This document shows, piece after piece, positions 22,926-35,186 of a stretch of DNA of 64,000 nt. Both the position numbers and the translations under genes were made by a program. The DNA is from Lentinula raphanica. Lineage: Eukaryota; Basidiomycota; Agaricomycetes; Agaricales; Omphalotaceae. Position 1 is the first letter of the stretch; the number at the start of each line of letters is the position of its first letter. The stretch spans positions 124,001 through 188,000 of the forward strand of contig JANVFP010000035.1 of NCBI GenBank assembly GCA_027919835.1, written 5' to 3'. The notes beneath the pieces are model-generated. The model was not told where the DNA came from. It made no database searches and worked only from the letters and a program-made list of their open reading frames with translations.

Positions 22926-24097
22926 TACATTTACCCTCTCCGAGCGAACCCAAATCGAGCGACGGTGTAATCGATCTGGCCTATGCCGAACCCAAGTTCG
23001 ACAGTGGAAGGACATGTACCGGAATTTACTGGTGAAGCCAGTGCACATTCTGGATCTCTCCACATCTGCATCTGCATCCCTTTCCCTCGCATCCCTTATC
23101 CTCTCGTCCATCCGACTATACCTGTACATTCCTGTACCCTTTCAATGTGGACGAACCCGCCCTACATGGCCTCGGAAGCTGCATGCTCATACCCTTCCCG
23201 AATACTCTCGTTTCTTCCTCACGAGCCTGGCCTAGGTTTAATCCAGGACTGAGCTGATATAGGAAGGACGAGTACTAGAGGGTTCTGATTTGAGGACACG
23301 TCATGGGATACGATCGTCGTCGAAATTCTGTTATTCATACTAGAACCATTGGAGACGGTGGTAGCAGCTGCGTCATGAGTGCAGGTGGTAGGATTAGATG
23401 TGTTGGGATGATATCCGTTGTCCCGGACGACGATGAAGAGGCTGGATGTGATTCGGGACAGCATGGCAATGACTGGAAGAGAAGTTGTAGCTGTAATCCA
23501 GTAACAGGTATCTTGGCACCACGTTACTTTTAACCAAGACTTGACTTGCACTGGTGTATCTACTTTAGTGTCCTTCGAACTTGCAATCCATCCGTTTGTA
23601 TTCCGCACCACATTTGGTCTATCTTTGTTTAGAGTGCCTCCCATATAACCTTGAAACAAAAGCGTACAGAGTATGTTTTCCGCAGGATCTAACAATCACT
23701 TAGACAATTTGGACGGCCCACGATATACGGTACAGGCGTATCCACGATTACCGTGCTACACAAACCGAGAGAGGATTTCGTTTGTAGAATTCACATATAG
23801 TTTCGTTTGCACCCAGTTTGATACTTGTCCTGTGACATTGCGGTTGTGCCTCATCTAAGTAAACCTCTTTCGCGGCTCGAGCCCGATACAGGATGGATAC
23901 AAAAGTATATTCAACGGACACTATGAAAATTGTGTAATAGTCTGCAACAGATATGTGGGTTTGGACCACCATTGACCCTTGAACTTCCTCTGGCTCTGGG
24001 TAAGGTATAAAGCTTCATAAAGCTTGATATTCACATGGAAGAATCAAACAATATTTGAAGTTAACACTAGCTATTATGAAGATTCTATGACATGTTA
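21699..24097. other. F-box A upstream region, duplicated
   Basis: The first 1.2 kb is part of the near-identical duplication; the rest has a more diverged match at 47350-48200. On the plus strand TATA-like boxes occur near 22450 (TTATATAGAA) and 22466 (TATAAATATT), followed by an ATG at 22591 and a 22-codon frame. The 120-codon minus frame (22205-22567) is kept in both copies, but that proves little because the copies are so young. No domain was recognised. Confidence 0.45.
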
Positions 24098-25752
24098 TTA
24101 CAGATATTCGGGGTTGTTCCACCAATAATTTGTCTTTCCTGCCTTCAAATGTCCCGTCCAAAATGTTATCGGCAATGTCTCTGCAAGTATGGTCTCTGAT
24201 ATATCCAGTGTGATTTTTTGCACTTGGGTCTGTCCCATTGATTCTGGTAATTCAGAATGCATGCAGATCAAGTTTGTGAGGAACTCATCTACTGATGCAG
24301 AGAGTAGAAATCCTCTTGTAGGCAGGTGAGCATGAGATCCAAATGATATGTGTAACAGCCTAATTACTTGGACAACGGGTAATGTCCCATCCAAACGATA
24401 GACATTGTCAGACAGAGATTCAATCATATTGTGGAGGTTTTGCCAAGTGTGATAGGTGGAATGTATCATGAGCTGTAAGCATTCCAGTCGCGGAAAGAGA
24501 TAGAACTTGAGCTTCAGGTTAGAACCTGATAGAACATTAGCATCGAGAAGGCAAAGATGAGCAAGATCAACTGACTCGAGTCTTCCAAATCAATAGTCAG
24601 ATGAGTCAAGGTCTCATGGACCTTGGAAAACATAAACATGTAGTCGTAAGATTTTGGCATCACAGATAAAGCAAGGTGGCTTAAGTTCTGCACTGAGAAC
24701 ACGCCACGATTGAGAATTGCATCCTCAATCAAGATGGTAGATTCTGAATCAAAGCCTTGGATGAAGAGACACTCCAGAGAAGGATTCGTGTTGACTGAGT
24801 TGTGATCAAGTGTAATATACGGTATTTCCTCGCCTGAAGGGTATAGTGGTCGACTTTCTGACAGAAAATCCTCCTCGAAGCTTTCGGGTTGATCAAGGAC
24901 AAGATGCACATAGAATGGCTCTCGTAAACCTCGGAGGCACAATGATCGGAGATTTGGAGCATTCCCAGCAATAAGATCCAACAGAGCATCTCCGTTCAAC
25001 GACAAGCTGAATTGCTCTAGCTTGAATCCAGGATACTCATTGATGCAGACATGGTTTAGAGTATCAGAGTTGGAGTTGATGAGCATCGCGAGCTGATATC
25101 CTGGCCAATGAAATGTGTCCGTGGGATCCACAAGTCCACGCTCTGAAGGCGGTGTCCAGCTGAATACACTCCACTGGATCTCAAGAAACCTAAGGTTTCT
25201 GAACGGTAACGCATGCAGACCTGCACCGTGTCCCCAAGGTAAATCGACAGCATCCCATCTAGCCTTTTGGTTCTCCAAGAAATCCTCGCGCGACTTTCCT
25301 CTTACCCGGCAATGTAAAGCATATTCTTCGCCCCCATATCCAAGCCAATCCCGGATATACTCCCTCGGAAGTATTTCTTTACCGCCTACTTCGACATAAG
25401 ATAACAATCGCAGTCCTCGGACATATGGCAAGGTATTCGTGATGGAAGATAGGAACGATTGTGTAGACTGGGGATTTTCTGCAAGTGGTGAATTCAGAAA
25501 CTGTCGTTCGTGGTAGAGTAGAAAGTCATCGGGGTCCATGATATATTTGAGAGAAGCTCTGCGCTTCACATCGGCATAGCTATCACGAATTGCCTGTAAA
25601 TCCTGAGGAACGAGAGTGAGAGAGCGAAAGAGATGGTAGCGAGCTCGTTGTAGCCATGACGTGGCGACAAGTGATAACACTTTGAGGTCTTTGATAGAGT
25701 CATGAAATTCGTCGATGAAACGGTCGATGAGCTCCTGTGGCAAACGAGTCAT
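24098..25752 (-). CDS. F-box protein B
   Basis: Two exons, 24576-25752 and 24098-24525, with a 50-bp intron (GTCAGT...CAG, phase 1) at the same codon position as in gene A; product of 534 residues starting MTRLPQELIDRFIDEFHDS at 25750-25752. Family blocks are all present: RARYHLFRSLTLVPQDLQAI, VDLPWGHGAGLHALPFRNLR, IQWSVFSWTPPSERG, WPGYQLAMLINSNSDTLNHV, NAPNLRSLCLRGLREPFY, LALSVMPKSYDYMFMFSKV and the end FWTGHLKAGKTNYWWNNPEYL. The predicted role is an SCF substrate receptor with unknown target. It sits downstream in the same unit as A; its counterpart next to A' is gene C, from which it differs much more than A from A'. Confidence 0.9.
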
Positions 25753-27378
25753 GGTAGTAGAAAACAAGAAAACAAGTTTTGCCTGTCTGAGCGGCCCGCA
25801 GTTGACTGATTTCTCATGCACAGACAGCAATTTCCCACAGCAACGCCTCTCCGGCGTCGACCTGCTCTTCCTTCTCCACGTTCTGTCATTCGAATAATAG
25901 TATTTCTAACAACAACAACACCACTGCTACCACTGTTTTCTGTCTTGGTCAATGAGCTGCTCAGCTCATACTGCCTATTCTAGATTTGTATCGCCCCCGG
26001 GCCCCAGGCTACCCCTTAAAAAGGCGGAGCGTCCAACGATTCATGAATTCCTCCATGGCGCTTCAGTTATAGCCTTCGGGCTTGCATTGTTGTTTGTCGC
26101 ACAATGGGAGATGGATGTATAAGAAGTTTTGAACCTCGCATCCCCCTCCTGGCCCTTCCAGAATCCGGATCGCCTCTCGTAGGCTCCATCTCTATCTTGT
26201 GGGAGAGGAAGTCTTGGGTGCATTTTACGGAATGGAAGGGACAGATACGGTATGTCCCGCATCTCATCTTATCTGAGGCTATCTCCATCTTATTCAACGC
26301 TTTGACAGTCCAATTGAGAGTTTTGGTAGACAATCGTGATTCTCAATACCCACAACATATCTGTGTCTGATCTGCTATGTCAGTAATTGCCTTTGACGAT
26401 ATGTGTGTATGATTCACGAATACTGTTTTTAGTCAGTGCATCAACGGTCGTTGAACACTATACCTCTTTTGTCAATATTGCGCGCTCATCTGTGAGTTCT
26501 GCTTCAAAAGATAATCAGCTGAATCTGGACTATGCTATAAACCTGCATTGTCCTAGCCGGCATTGTGCGCGGACAATCTGTGAGTACCACTCTTCATGTT
26601 TTTATTTGCAACAATTTTGTTTAATCGAGTGAGCGTCCCTCATATGAAAAACTCTTCTTAGGTATTCGGATGTTTACAGATATCTTGCTGAATGGTTTCC
26701 ATGCTAACTTTGCCTGTCGGAACCTGCTTTCCCCTCAACTTCTCCAGGCCCCTCCTCCTTTTGATCACCATCTTCGGGATTTGGCTGAAAAAAAAATTAC
26801 ACTAAGTGCTATGACCAGATTGTTTTTTGACAAGGTTGTAGAAGTGCACAAATAGTAAATACAATGATGTGTATGAGAGAGTATTTTCTGAAAACAATTA
26901 CCATGATGATAACCCTCAGTATCAAACCTCGAGTTATTCCCATCAACATTGTTATCATGGCGCGGCTTCGAAACTTGCTGCAATGGTATCTGAGCAGCTT
27001 TCCCATGATGGTAGAATCCGACAGACACTAGAACCTCACTAGTCATTTGGGTTTGTATGGTTTTTGGTCATCTGTGGTACGAAAGCTTGTGGTTAATCAG
27101 AGCTTAGAGTTGATGTAAATCATGTTTTTGTTTGGAAGTGAGAAATATGACCCACTAACAATTCATCAGAGGAATCTCCTGCTACAACTTACATGTGGAT
27201 TTGTGGGCAGCTAGGAGCTGGATTGGTAATATTTTTCCCTTCTTATCAGCCCATGATTTAACACCAAGGATAGTTTCACATGTACAGAATGAAGTATAAG
27301 TAGCTTGAGATTTGCATCTTTTCTTGCAGTTGCAGGACATCCTACCACAATTGCTTTGGCTGTTATTCCCCTGTCTAC
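25753..27378. other. Intergenic DNA, start of the AT-rich island
   Basis: No gene recognised. From about 26.4 kb the composition becomes AT-rich and stays so to about 37.6 kb. Upstream exons of the pepsin-like gene could lie here, but I could not identify any. Confidence 0.4.
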
Positions 27379-30028
27379 ATGTCCTCTCAGTCCAGCACTA
27401 TGATGCCCAATGTTATCATTCTGGATCCACCGGAATGTGGATATGAGAATGCTGATATTGTAAGTAGAGCATGACTAGTCTCCTATCACAATCATTGACA
27501 TATTGCAGGGAACTATCTTGCGGAACAATATCACACTTTATGCTAATGCCCCGCATGGCTACTACATTGCTCCCAGTCACCCAAATGGTGATCAGTATCT
27601 ATTCAAATTCTGCAATGGGGCCAATGCAATAAAGGCATATGAAGACCTTCAAATGACAAATATTTCTAATACATCCAGCTCGAAACATCACAGTGAAGCT
27701 ACTTTTCAGCTTGACAAACTTGCTAGGATGAATCAACAGGTATGTCGATGATCTGTTTGATGCTAATATACACTCATGGCAGGCTTATAGCATAAACCTT
27801 TGCCCATGAGGACAGGTCAGCAATCATACAGCAGTGCCTCTGAGGTCAAATTTTGGCATGCTCCCATGCAATCATCTAGGATGGCTGGGCCAGATGATAT
27901 TACAACACCTGACACAGTAACACAGTATGTTCACCAGAGTGACAATAACTCTCTACTTCCTTTGAATGAAATTACATCTTGGGAAAGTCAATCACCACTG
28001 AGTAAGTTTGCTGAGGAAATTTTCATATATGGATTCCCTATTAATTCTTGAACAGAGATTTATTATTATCTCACTGCTGTAAGTAATCCTTTCTAAACTT
28101 CAGCTTTCTACTACAAGCTACCATTCACAACTCCATTAGGAGGTCAATGATACAACACATGGAACAGACAATAGACCATTTCAACTTCCTATTGATACAG
28201 GTAAGTATAATAGTCTATTGATAATTCATTGCTTTCTGTAGCTTACTAAACATCCATATTTTACTATGATCCAAAGGCAGTAAACATAGGTTTGCATATG
28301 ATTGTATTCATATGAATAGATCTCAACTGAGTTTGTAGCTGGTTGTTCTCCCAAGACTTTGGATATATCAAAAGTGTATCTATCAAGTCCAATCCTGGAG
28401 GGGGAACACAAGTACAACATTATAATCCTTCAGTTGTACCTGATTGGCCTCAAACATTCAATCCTGACATAGAAACTATTCAGTGGCCTCGCATGATTGT
28501 TTCCCCACATAACAGAGAAAGGTCAATGCATGAAATCACAATACCATATGGCAAAACTGGTTATGTTGGTAGGCAATACAGCTAATTCAACAATACTTGA
28601 TACTTATATGCATCTCATTTAGTATTAAAGCTTACACCTAAAAGCTCGAGGCCTAGTGTTAAGCTATTTGGATGGGATTGGGTTAAGCGGCAAAAATCCA
28701 TCCAAGGATTCACCATCTACAATGGCTTTGACTTTGTGATTGGAGCTAATGAACGGATAGTAATGGATGGATATGATGGAAACATTGGACTAGGTCCTAG
28801 ACTGTAAGTGCCACATACTACTGATTTACTGTGGGTCAATCACATCTAAATATTCTAGAGATGAACAACCTGATCTGAGCAAAGTTTGTTTCTCCTTGGT
28901 TTTTGTGTTGAGTATAACCTGAAATATATTATCTATATTGAAACTTTAGAATTTTCTAGCCTCACTTGAAGCAAATCATAACAACATTGAGGATGTAAGA
29001 TATATTTAAAAAGTGCTAGTATTGATCATTGATCCATGCATTCAGGCTTCTGTTTTCATTATCCGATTTGTACATCCCCATATTCTCAAGACAATAAAAC
29101 CTTGGAACACTCCACTGTAAAACTTGTCTAACTACTATCATATTGATGATACTGATGATTTCAAAGTTCCAGCTTGATATCTTTTGGTCCTTATTTTCCA
29201 TTCAAAGCACCTCATGATCCTGAGGCAAACTTCAGCCTCCCCATTTCAACTTTCACAACTTCTAATGCACACCGGCCCTTATCTTGGATTGTCAAGCTTT
29301 TTAGAATTGGAATAGCCAAAAGTGAAACCAAAAACTATACATGGATTGCCATGAAAGATGAGCCTGGTACAACATCCAGCAGAGGTAATCAACCAATCCA
29401 TATATTGATGGATACAGGTAAGCCTACTTGGTATTAATCTGGAGAAAGGATCATATTCACTATGATTTTTTTGATTCTGCATACTTAGGCAGTCCAATGA
29501 CTGTTCTTCCCAGCACTGTGATAACAAAAATTCTGACAGATGAGAATTGGCTTGCTTTGCCTGATACTGGAGCTGGAGGAAATGGATACCACACCATAAG
29601 CAAAAAAACATTTGAGAAACTATTATCCAAATCCATCTGTTTTGAATTTCAAGGTCAACATAACAATCTAGTCCAGGTTGTTGTCCAGGCAACAGAGTTT
29701 CTATCTTGGCACCCCAAAGCAGAAGCACACAATGTGATGAATACACATTATATTGCCCTCAAAGGTACTGATAACTTTCAATATGTCCTAGGCCAGGTGA
29801 GCACATTTTTATTGATAGATCATTATTTACAAATGTTCATGAGTTTTAAATTGATAGAGTTGGTATTGGGCTGCAATTGTGAAACATGTCATACCCAGGG
29901 AAAGTCACACAGCTCCCTTTGTACAGGTTATGCCAAATGCTCGCTTCTATGACAATACAAAGACATGGGTTAGACCAGAACATATGGTACTGAAATCAGT
30001 CCCTTCCCGGTTCATTGGTAGAGACTAG
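27379..30028 (+). CDS. Pepsin-like (A1 family) aspartic protease, possibly inactive
   Basis: A multi-exon gene in AT-rich DNA; several exon edges are uncertain. From the ATG at 27379 it reads MSSQSSTMMPNVIILDPPEC, then (after introns) an unrecognised N-terminal part, KIYYYLTAEVNDTTHGTDNR, PFQLPIDT, SWLFSQDFGYIKS, FDFVIGANERIV, DGYDGNIGLGPRL, IHILMDTG-SPMTVLPSTV and the tail SWYWAAIVKHVIPRES, ending at TAG 30026-30028. Two DT-type motifs about 200 residues apart with a GYDGNIGLG turn are the A1 layout. The second motif splices cleanly to DTGS. The first does not: with the best acceptor it becomes DTV-C-SW, so the catalytic site may be damaged or my junction wrong. No signal peptide was found at the chosen start, unlike secreted family members. 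A related C-terminal fragment lies at 61003-61194, so the family may travel with mobile DNA. Confidence 0.5.
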
Positions 30029-30582
30029 AGTTATAGCATAGTTGCATATATCTACAAGTAGTGATTGGCATGGGTAGGCTGGGTGGTGCTGGGTTCTGGG
30101 TCAGGTGGCCTATTTGGGTTGGGTTAGTTTGAACTTTTGGAACCTGGAACCCAGGTGGCATACTGCTATGACCAAGTCACTTCTTCCTTGCTTCTGACAC
30201 TTCTGAGCTCCGCGCTCACATCCAAGCTCATTATCTTTGCCACTATGGACACTTGACGCAGAGTTGAACTCTGGGTACAGACACCAACTTAATCAGATAC
30301 TCATTGTATTCAATTCATACTACTTATAGCTTCTACCGATGTCTTGTATGGGGACTTTTCCCTCTTCAAACTTCTTGAATTCACACCTTACTCTTGTCAT
30401 CTGTGGATTCTTGAGAAACCAAAAGCTAAGTCACTTTGAAAGAAGATTATATTCATGTCCCAATACCTTAGTTTGCTAAGCTACTGTGATATATTTTCAA
30501 CATTTTAGTTGTGTTTTCTTGGGCTAGATGGAATACTGTCCCATTTTGATCAGTTCGGCAGGGGGTGTGACCTGTGACAGAC

Positions 30583-30606
30583 CTGCTGAAATTTTATTTT
30601 CAGCAG
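30583..30606. repeat. Perfect 9-bp-arm hairpin
   Basis: CTGCTGAAA and TTTCAGCAG around the loop TTTTAT, within a stretch rich in GGCC and CCTG words upstream of the gypsy gag. It may belong to an LTR or to an unrelated small element. Confidence 0.6.
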
Positions 30607-30719
30607 GGCTGTTGTTCATCTGTGACCTTATGGAAAAATTTTGGCAGGTCAAGGCCATTTTTGGCCTATGGGTGTAAACATGGTTTACAACGTGCTTATG
30701 TATGAGCACTTATATTGGG

Positions 30720-30726
30720 TATAAAT
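30720..30726 (+). promoter_or_regulatory. TATA box, probable retroelement promoter
   Basis: TATTGGGTATAAATGGGCG lies about 200 bases upstream of the gag ATG at 30924. The placement fits an LTR promoter, although the LTR itself is not delimited. Confidence 0.45.
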
Positions 30727-30923
30727 GGGCGCTTGTTGATATTCTTAGACTAACTCTTCTTATTCTCATACGTCTACCTGTACTCATAGTCGACTACTTC
30801 TCGCTATCAGATATAGCGTGTCCTCATCAGCTTGTGTCCCACTTTAGTGGAAATTCACTTCCAACTGTCAACCCTGTTAATCCGAACCATTCAGACTCTG
30901 ATACCAATAGCACATCCAGTACG

Positions 30924-31354
30924 ATGTCCTCTTCTCAACCGTCCAGCCACGATGGCGCACTTTACCGCAATACTTCTAAACAGCCTGTCACGATTCTGGT
31001 AGCTCGCCCGACACTTATCCATCTCAATGCTCTTCGCTACATGCAAGACATCTATTTTAAGACTCGTGCTATCATGGACATTGTGGAGAAGAAGCGCATC
31101 GTCCTTGACAAAGGCTTCTCCCACGACCTCACTTTTGACTGGATTCACACGAATCACGAAACCTTGCTGGCTCTCAAATGAGAAGACATTTGTGATGAAA
31201 ACAAGACTGTTACCACCATCTTGCCCTTCTGGAATGCTTTGTTTGTTAAGTTTGCAGGCCAATTCTGTGCGGCAGATTGCAACCATCTTTGCATGGGTTC
31301 TGGCGAAGGGGAGACACCCTTCCAGGAATTTGTAGACACTTACGAGGCATACAA
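30924..31354 (+). pseudogene. Gypsy gag, first piece
   Basis: Begins MSSSQPSSHDGALYRN at the ATG 30924 and continues RNTSKQPVTILVARPTLIHL ... TNHETLLALK, a TGA at 31179-31181, then EDICDENKTVTTILPFWNAL ... FQEFVDTYEAYN. The TGA sits where reading continues sensibly in the same frame, as expected of a CGA codon that lost its C. Gag structural proteins coat retroelement RNA; this one cannot be made whole. Element 1 starts at 31355. Confidence 0.7.
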
Positions 31355-32397
31355 CATCAGGAAAAATGTACTGAGCTCTCAGCCACTAAAAGCTGCTTTC
31401 AGGCCCCCTAGAGCCTTTCAAGGCTTTGGAGCCCCCAAAGCCTGCAGAGATACCCCCCAAATCCTAGGCACTCTCAGCCACTTAAAAGTTCTGGGGTATT
31501 CTCTGAGGTGCTTTGAGTGTCTTTGAGTGTCTTTGAGTGTCTTTGAGGATCTTTGAGTATCTTCGAGGATCTTTGAGAGTCTTTGAGGTGCTTTGAGATG
31601 CTTTCAAAAGCAAATAATATAAATAAAAATCAGTTGATTCCTCTTGTTTCTATTTTACATCAGATTCTATTCCTTTTTATTTTATATTCTAGTATTATGT
31701 AATTTTTAATTATTATATTATATAAGACTTATATAATTACAAGAATTTGTAATGTACTATCTAAATTACCAGATTATATTGGAAATCTAGTCTATAAATG
31801 TCATATATAAAGTCCTTCATTGAGATATGATAACATATATAACATATAGAAATGTAGTTAATATAGCTATATATGTGTTTTGACCAGGTGTCAAACTTTT
31901 TGATTGTACATGGTTCACAGTGGCAGGCCAAATATGCCATTGAAATTTGAAGATTTTGTCAAAGTTGTCAATTAGAGTTGTTAATGCATGTATCTTCTAG
32001 ATTAAGAAAGTTCTGCAATGCACTTATCTAATTCTCTATTTGAATGATGTTTTCTTCATTGAATCTGATATTAAAGAGTTGCTACAAAGCTTTGCAAAGA
32101 CTCTCAAAGACTCTCAAAGATCCTCAAAGCACTTCAAAGCACCACAAAGCAGTTTAGTGACCTGGGTAACCTAGGCAGCCTAGGCCATTGAGGCACTTTC
32201 AGAGTCTTGAGGCACTTTCAGAGTCCCTAGGAATTAGCCATTTCTTGAGGTGCTCTCAGATTAAAGTATATTTCTTTGAGGTTGCCTAAGAAATGCCCAT
32301 TTTCCTCAGTGCTTTCTAGCTCTTCCAAGCATGTAGGCCCTCTAGAGAGCCTCAAAGATACTCACAGTTGCCTAGGCCTAGAGTGTTTTTCCTGATG
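31355..32397. mobile_element. CATCAGG element 1 (1043 bp) inside gag
   Basis: Ends are CATCAGGAAAAA and TTTTTCCTGATG, flanked on both sides by AA (2-base target duplication). The left part carries many direct CTTTGAG(T)G-type repeats (31505-31600), and the right part the same word in reverse (CTCAAAG, 32095-32160). The middle is very AT-rich and has no coding capacity. A core near 31876-31930 (TTTTGACC, GGTG, TTTTTGATTGTACA, GTGGCAGG) is shared with elements 2 and 3. It is a non-autonomous DNA transposon of uncertain superfamily and a diverged relative of elements 2 and 3. Confidence 0.85.
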
Positions 32398-33228
32398 AAC
32401 AAATGTCTGGCTGGAACGGAACACTTTTTCGAGAGTTCGCAGGTCAAAACTTAGGTCCAGTTGGGCCTTACAGCAGACTTTAATTGTCACTTAGCCCGTG
32501 AGCGTATCAACGCCAAATTGCCTTACGCCCAATGGAAAGAAAAAGTAATGGAGGTTGCCCGTTTCTTCATCCCCACTGTTATCCAAGTGAAACGCTCTAG
32601 CACAATGGATTATGATACTGGATCGTCTAAATTTTGCAAGACCCTTGGAGATTCAATGAATTCTTCCTCTCGTCCTAACTCCCGTGCCTCTTCCTGTGCC
32701 CCATCTCGCAGTGGTTATTCCTCCCATGCCATGGGAGCCATGACTGACTTTGTCAAGGATGGTTATAAGGAACGTGATGGTTGTTTCCGTTGCTGTTCCT
32801 ATTACTGTGAGCATGGTTCTCGCAACTGCCCGCAGAAATATATTCAACTTGATCATGAATATCATTCCCTCGACGTGGCCAATTTCTGTTGGACTGACGA
32901 ATGTCACAAACAGACCAATGGGCCAGTCACCCTGAATGAAATCTTGGCTGCCAAGGCGGAACGTGAAAAAAAATCTTACGAGAAAACTGGAGGAGCTGTA
33001 TCCAGTGTTGTATTTGCTGAAGAGAATATGGATGCAATTGCAAGCTCGTCCTTGGATGCTGTGGCTTCCATCTATAGTGGATTGCCAATTGCCCACCATG
33101 CTAGTGGTGCAGCAGTCTATGACTGTTACGCTGCACCTGCCCAATCTTCGGCGGTCGCATCTGTCCAACAGTCAGACGCTGGTGTCCTGGCCTTGATGGT
33201 TGAATCTGACGAGTTGGATGACAGTGTC
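32398..33228 (+). pseudogene. Gypsy gag, second piece with zinc-knuckle-like cluster
   Basis: Continues the gag frame after element 1; one TAG lies at 32452-32454, then LGLTADFNCHLARERINAKL, a Ser/Arg-rich stretch and DGCFRCCSYYCEHGSRNCP, a Cys/His cluster in the position of a nucleic-acid-binding zinc knuckle. It does not fit CX2CX4HX4C exactly. The C-terminal part is Ala/Ser-rich (SSAVASVQQSDAGVLAL) and ends in DELDDSV just before element 2. In gypsy elements this region binds the genomic RNA. Confidence 0.7.
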
Positions 33229-34373
33229 CATCAGCAAAAATGTTCTGTGCTCAGGGCTACCCAACATAGATCTCAAAGAATTCCAGGTTGCCTGGGGTCT
33301 CTAGAGTCTTCAGTGTCTTTGGTGTCTCCTGAGACACCCCCCAAAACCTAAAGCCTTCAGAGTTTCTTAAATGTCTTTCAAAATCTCTGAATTTCTTTGG
33401 ATATCTTTGAATATCTCTGAGAATCTTTAGAAATCTTTGAATATCTCTGAGAATCTCTGAGAGTCTTCCAGAGATATTTAGTTATCTTTCAAAGATTTTC
33501 CAAAGCTCTTTAATGAGTTCAAATGATTCAAAAACTTATTCAATTACTTTTACTTCATCATATGATACTCTATCTATTGCTCTTATATTGACTATATCTA
33601 CTAATACCCATATATTATGATATACTGTATTTGAACTTGATAACTATTAATTTCGGAACACATTCTGATTATATGTATCATAATATATTATTACAACTAT
33701 TATATATATGTAATGTTAACAAATATAATAAATAACAATGTATATAGTATATGTTATTATAACTATATTCAGATTTTGACCTGGTGAAGTTCTTTTTGAT
33801 TGTACACAGTCCACGGTGGCAGGTCATGTGACCACCTATATTATTGACAACTGTGAGTTATAATATTTTAACTGATATCTACACTGTATTACTACACTAT
33901 ACTATCTTCTAGATGTTAAGATGCAATAGTATCTTATTTCATATTCAATATTTCAAATTTCAAATTTTTGAAAACACTCAAAGTCTTCAGAGAAGCTCAA
34001 ATATCTTTCAAAGATGTTCAAAGATATTCAAAGATATTCAAAGATCTTTCAAAGATATTCAGAGAACATGAAAAATCTTAAGAAATCTTCAGGCTATTGG
34101 AAAAAACCTAGGCAGCTCAGAGTATCCAAGCTCTCTAGAGTATCTGAAGAGCTCAGGTTATTCCCAAAAACCTGGAGCATTTTGGGGATCTCTGAGTTAC
34201 CTTTGAACAACTCAGAAACAATTCTAAAGAATTTCAAGGAAACCAAATTTTGAGCCCTTTTCCCAAAGAGTTCTGAGAGTCTAGATACTTTAAATTATTT
34301 GAAAGACTTTAGACTTTTGGAGGAATCTCTGGTGTCTTTGAAAGACCTCTGGTCAGGGATATTTTTCCTGATG
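33229..34373. mobile_element. CATCAGG element 2 (1145 bp) between gag and protease
   Basis: Starts CATCAGCAAAAATG and ends TTTTTCCTGATG, flanked by TC on both sides. Nearly the same length and sequence as element 3, so the two are recent relatives. Left subterminal direct repeats read ATCTTTGAATATCTCTGAG-like words; the right side has their reverse (CAAAGATATTCAAAGAT). The shared core lies at 33774-33825. It has no transposase and must be moved by an enzyme encoded elsewhere. The first bases happen to extend the gag frame by about 35 false codons. Confidence 0.88.
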
Positions 34374-35186
34374 TCATCGTGTCTGTGACACCTAGCTTGA
34401 AAGTATGTGCAGTCCCTTCTGATCATGCAAAAGAACATAGCCCTTTTTTGTTACCTCATCTGTTATGGAAAGGGACCCTCACTGGTTCTCTGACGGAGAA
34501 CAAATATTCAGCTGATTTCTTGCTCAATGATGGTTGCCCATTTGTGCTGATCCATGCTGATATTGTCAAGCATTTAGGCTTGAAGCGTAAGCAACTCCGA
34601 ACTCCTCACTCGCTCGATGTTGCCATGAACAAGGACGGAAAACAGAAAATAGTTGTGACTGAATACTGTATGTTATCGCCGGTAGACCCTTCAGGGAAGT
34701 GGCATTCTCGGACTGTTAGAGCATTGATTGTACCCATTCTCTGTGTGCCTGTAATATTAGGGTTACTGCTTTTATTGTGCAACAAGATTGTTATTGATTA
34801 CCATGACTGTTCTGTTATTGCAAAGGAAACTGGTTTCGATTTGTCAAAGCCAGATGTGTCCCCTTTCAAAGCAGATTCAAACCTGCCTTCACCTGGAAGC
34901 CTTCGACATTTGGAGAAGGCCCAAGCTCGTTTGAAGTGTTTGGACTTATTACATGTCAAGAAAACCGTTGTTAAGAGCTTCAAACTGATACTCGATTGCA
35001 TTGAGTCCCGTTCTGGTGTGCTGGCACCATTATTCACATTGGAGAACATTGTTGAGTCACTCGTCTCAGAGGTGGCTACATTAGTTGGAGAGAAGGTGTC
35101 TGAACTAGCTCCATACAAGGTTCTGCAAGCAAAGGCTACAGCGTTGAAAGAGGAATTTGCCTCTGTATTTGGTGATATCCCTCATA
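34374..35186 (+). pseudogene. Gypsy retropepsin-like protease and linker
   Basis: In frame with gag when element 2 is removed. SADFLLNDGCPFVLIHADIV followed by KHLGLKRKQL is the retropepsin active-site region, where gypsy proteases normally have D-[ST]-G; here the triplet reads N-D-G, so the loop is altered. A hydrophobic stretch (VPVILGLLLLLCN) marks the C-terminal beta strand of the fold. The following segment (EEFASVFGDIPH) is the usual lead-in to RT, cut by element 3. Proteases of this type mature Gag-Pol. Confidence 0.7.

Larger units (their letters stand above)
30029..30923. other. 5' region of the gypsy remnant
   Basis: Contains a GGGT-rich stretch (30080-30130), a perfect hairpin CTGCTGAAA-ttttat-TTTCAGCAG at 30583-30606 and a TATAAAT box at 30720-30726 about 200 bases before the gag ATG. 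Probably LTR or leader sequence of the gypsy element, but I could not define LTR ends or a matching 3' LTR. Confidence 0.4.

Noticed and set aside
31500..31600. Regular CTTTGAG repeats as CRISPR or telomere-like array
   Set aside because: There are no spacers, the unit is degenerate, and the array belongs to the subterminal region of a transposon.
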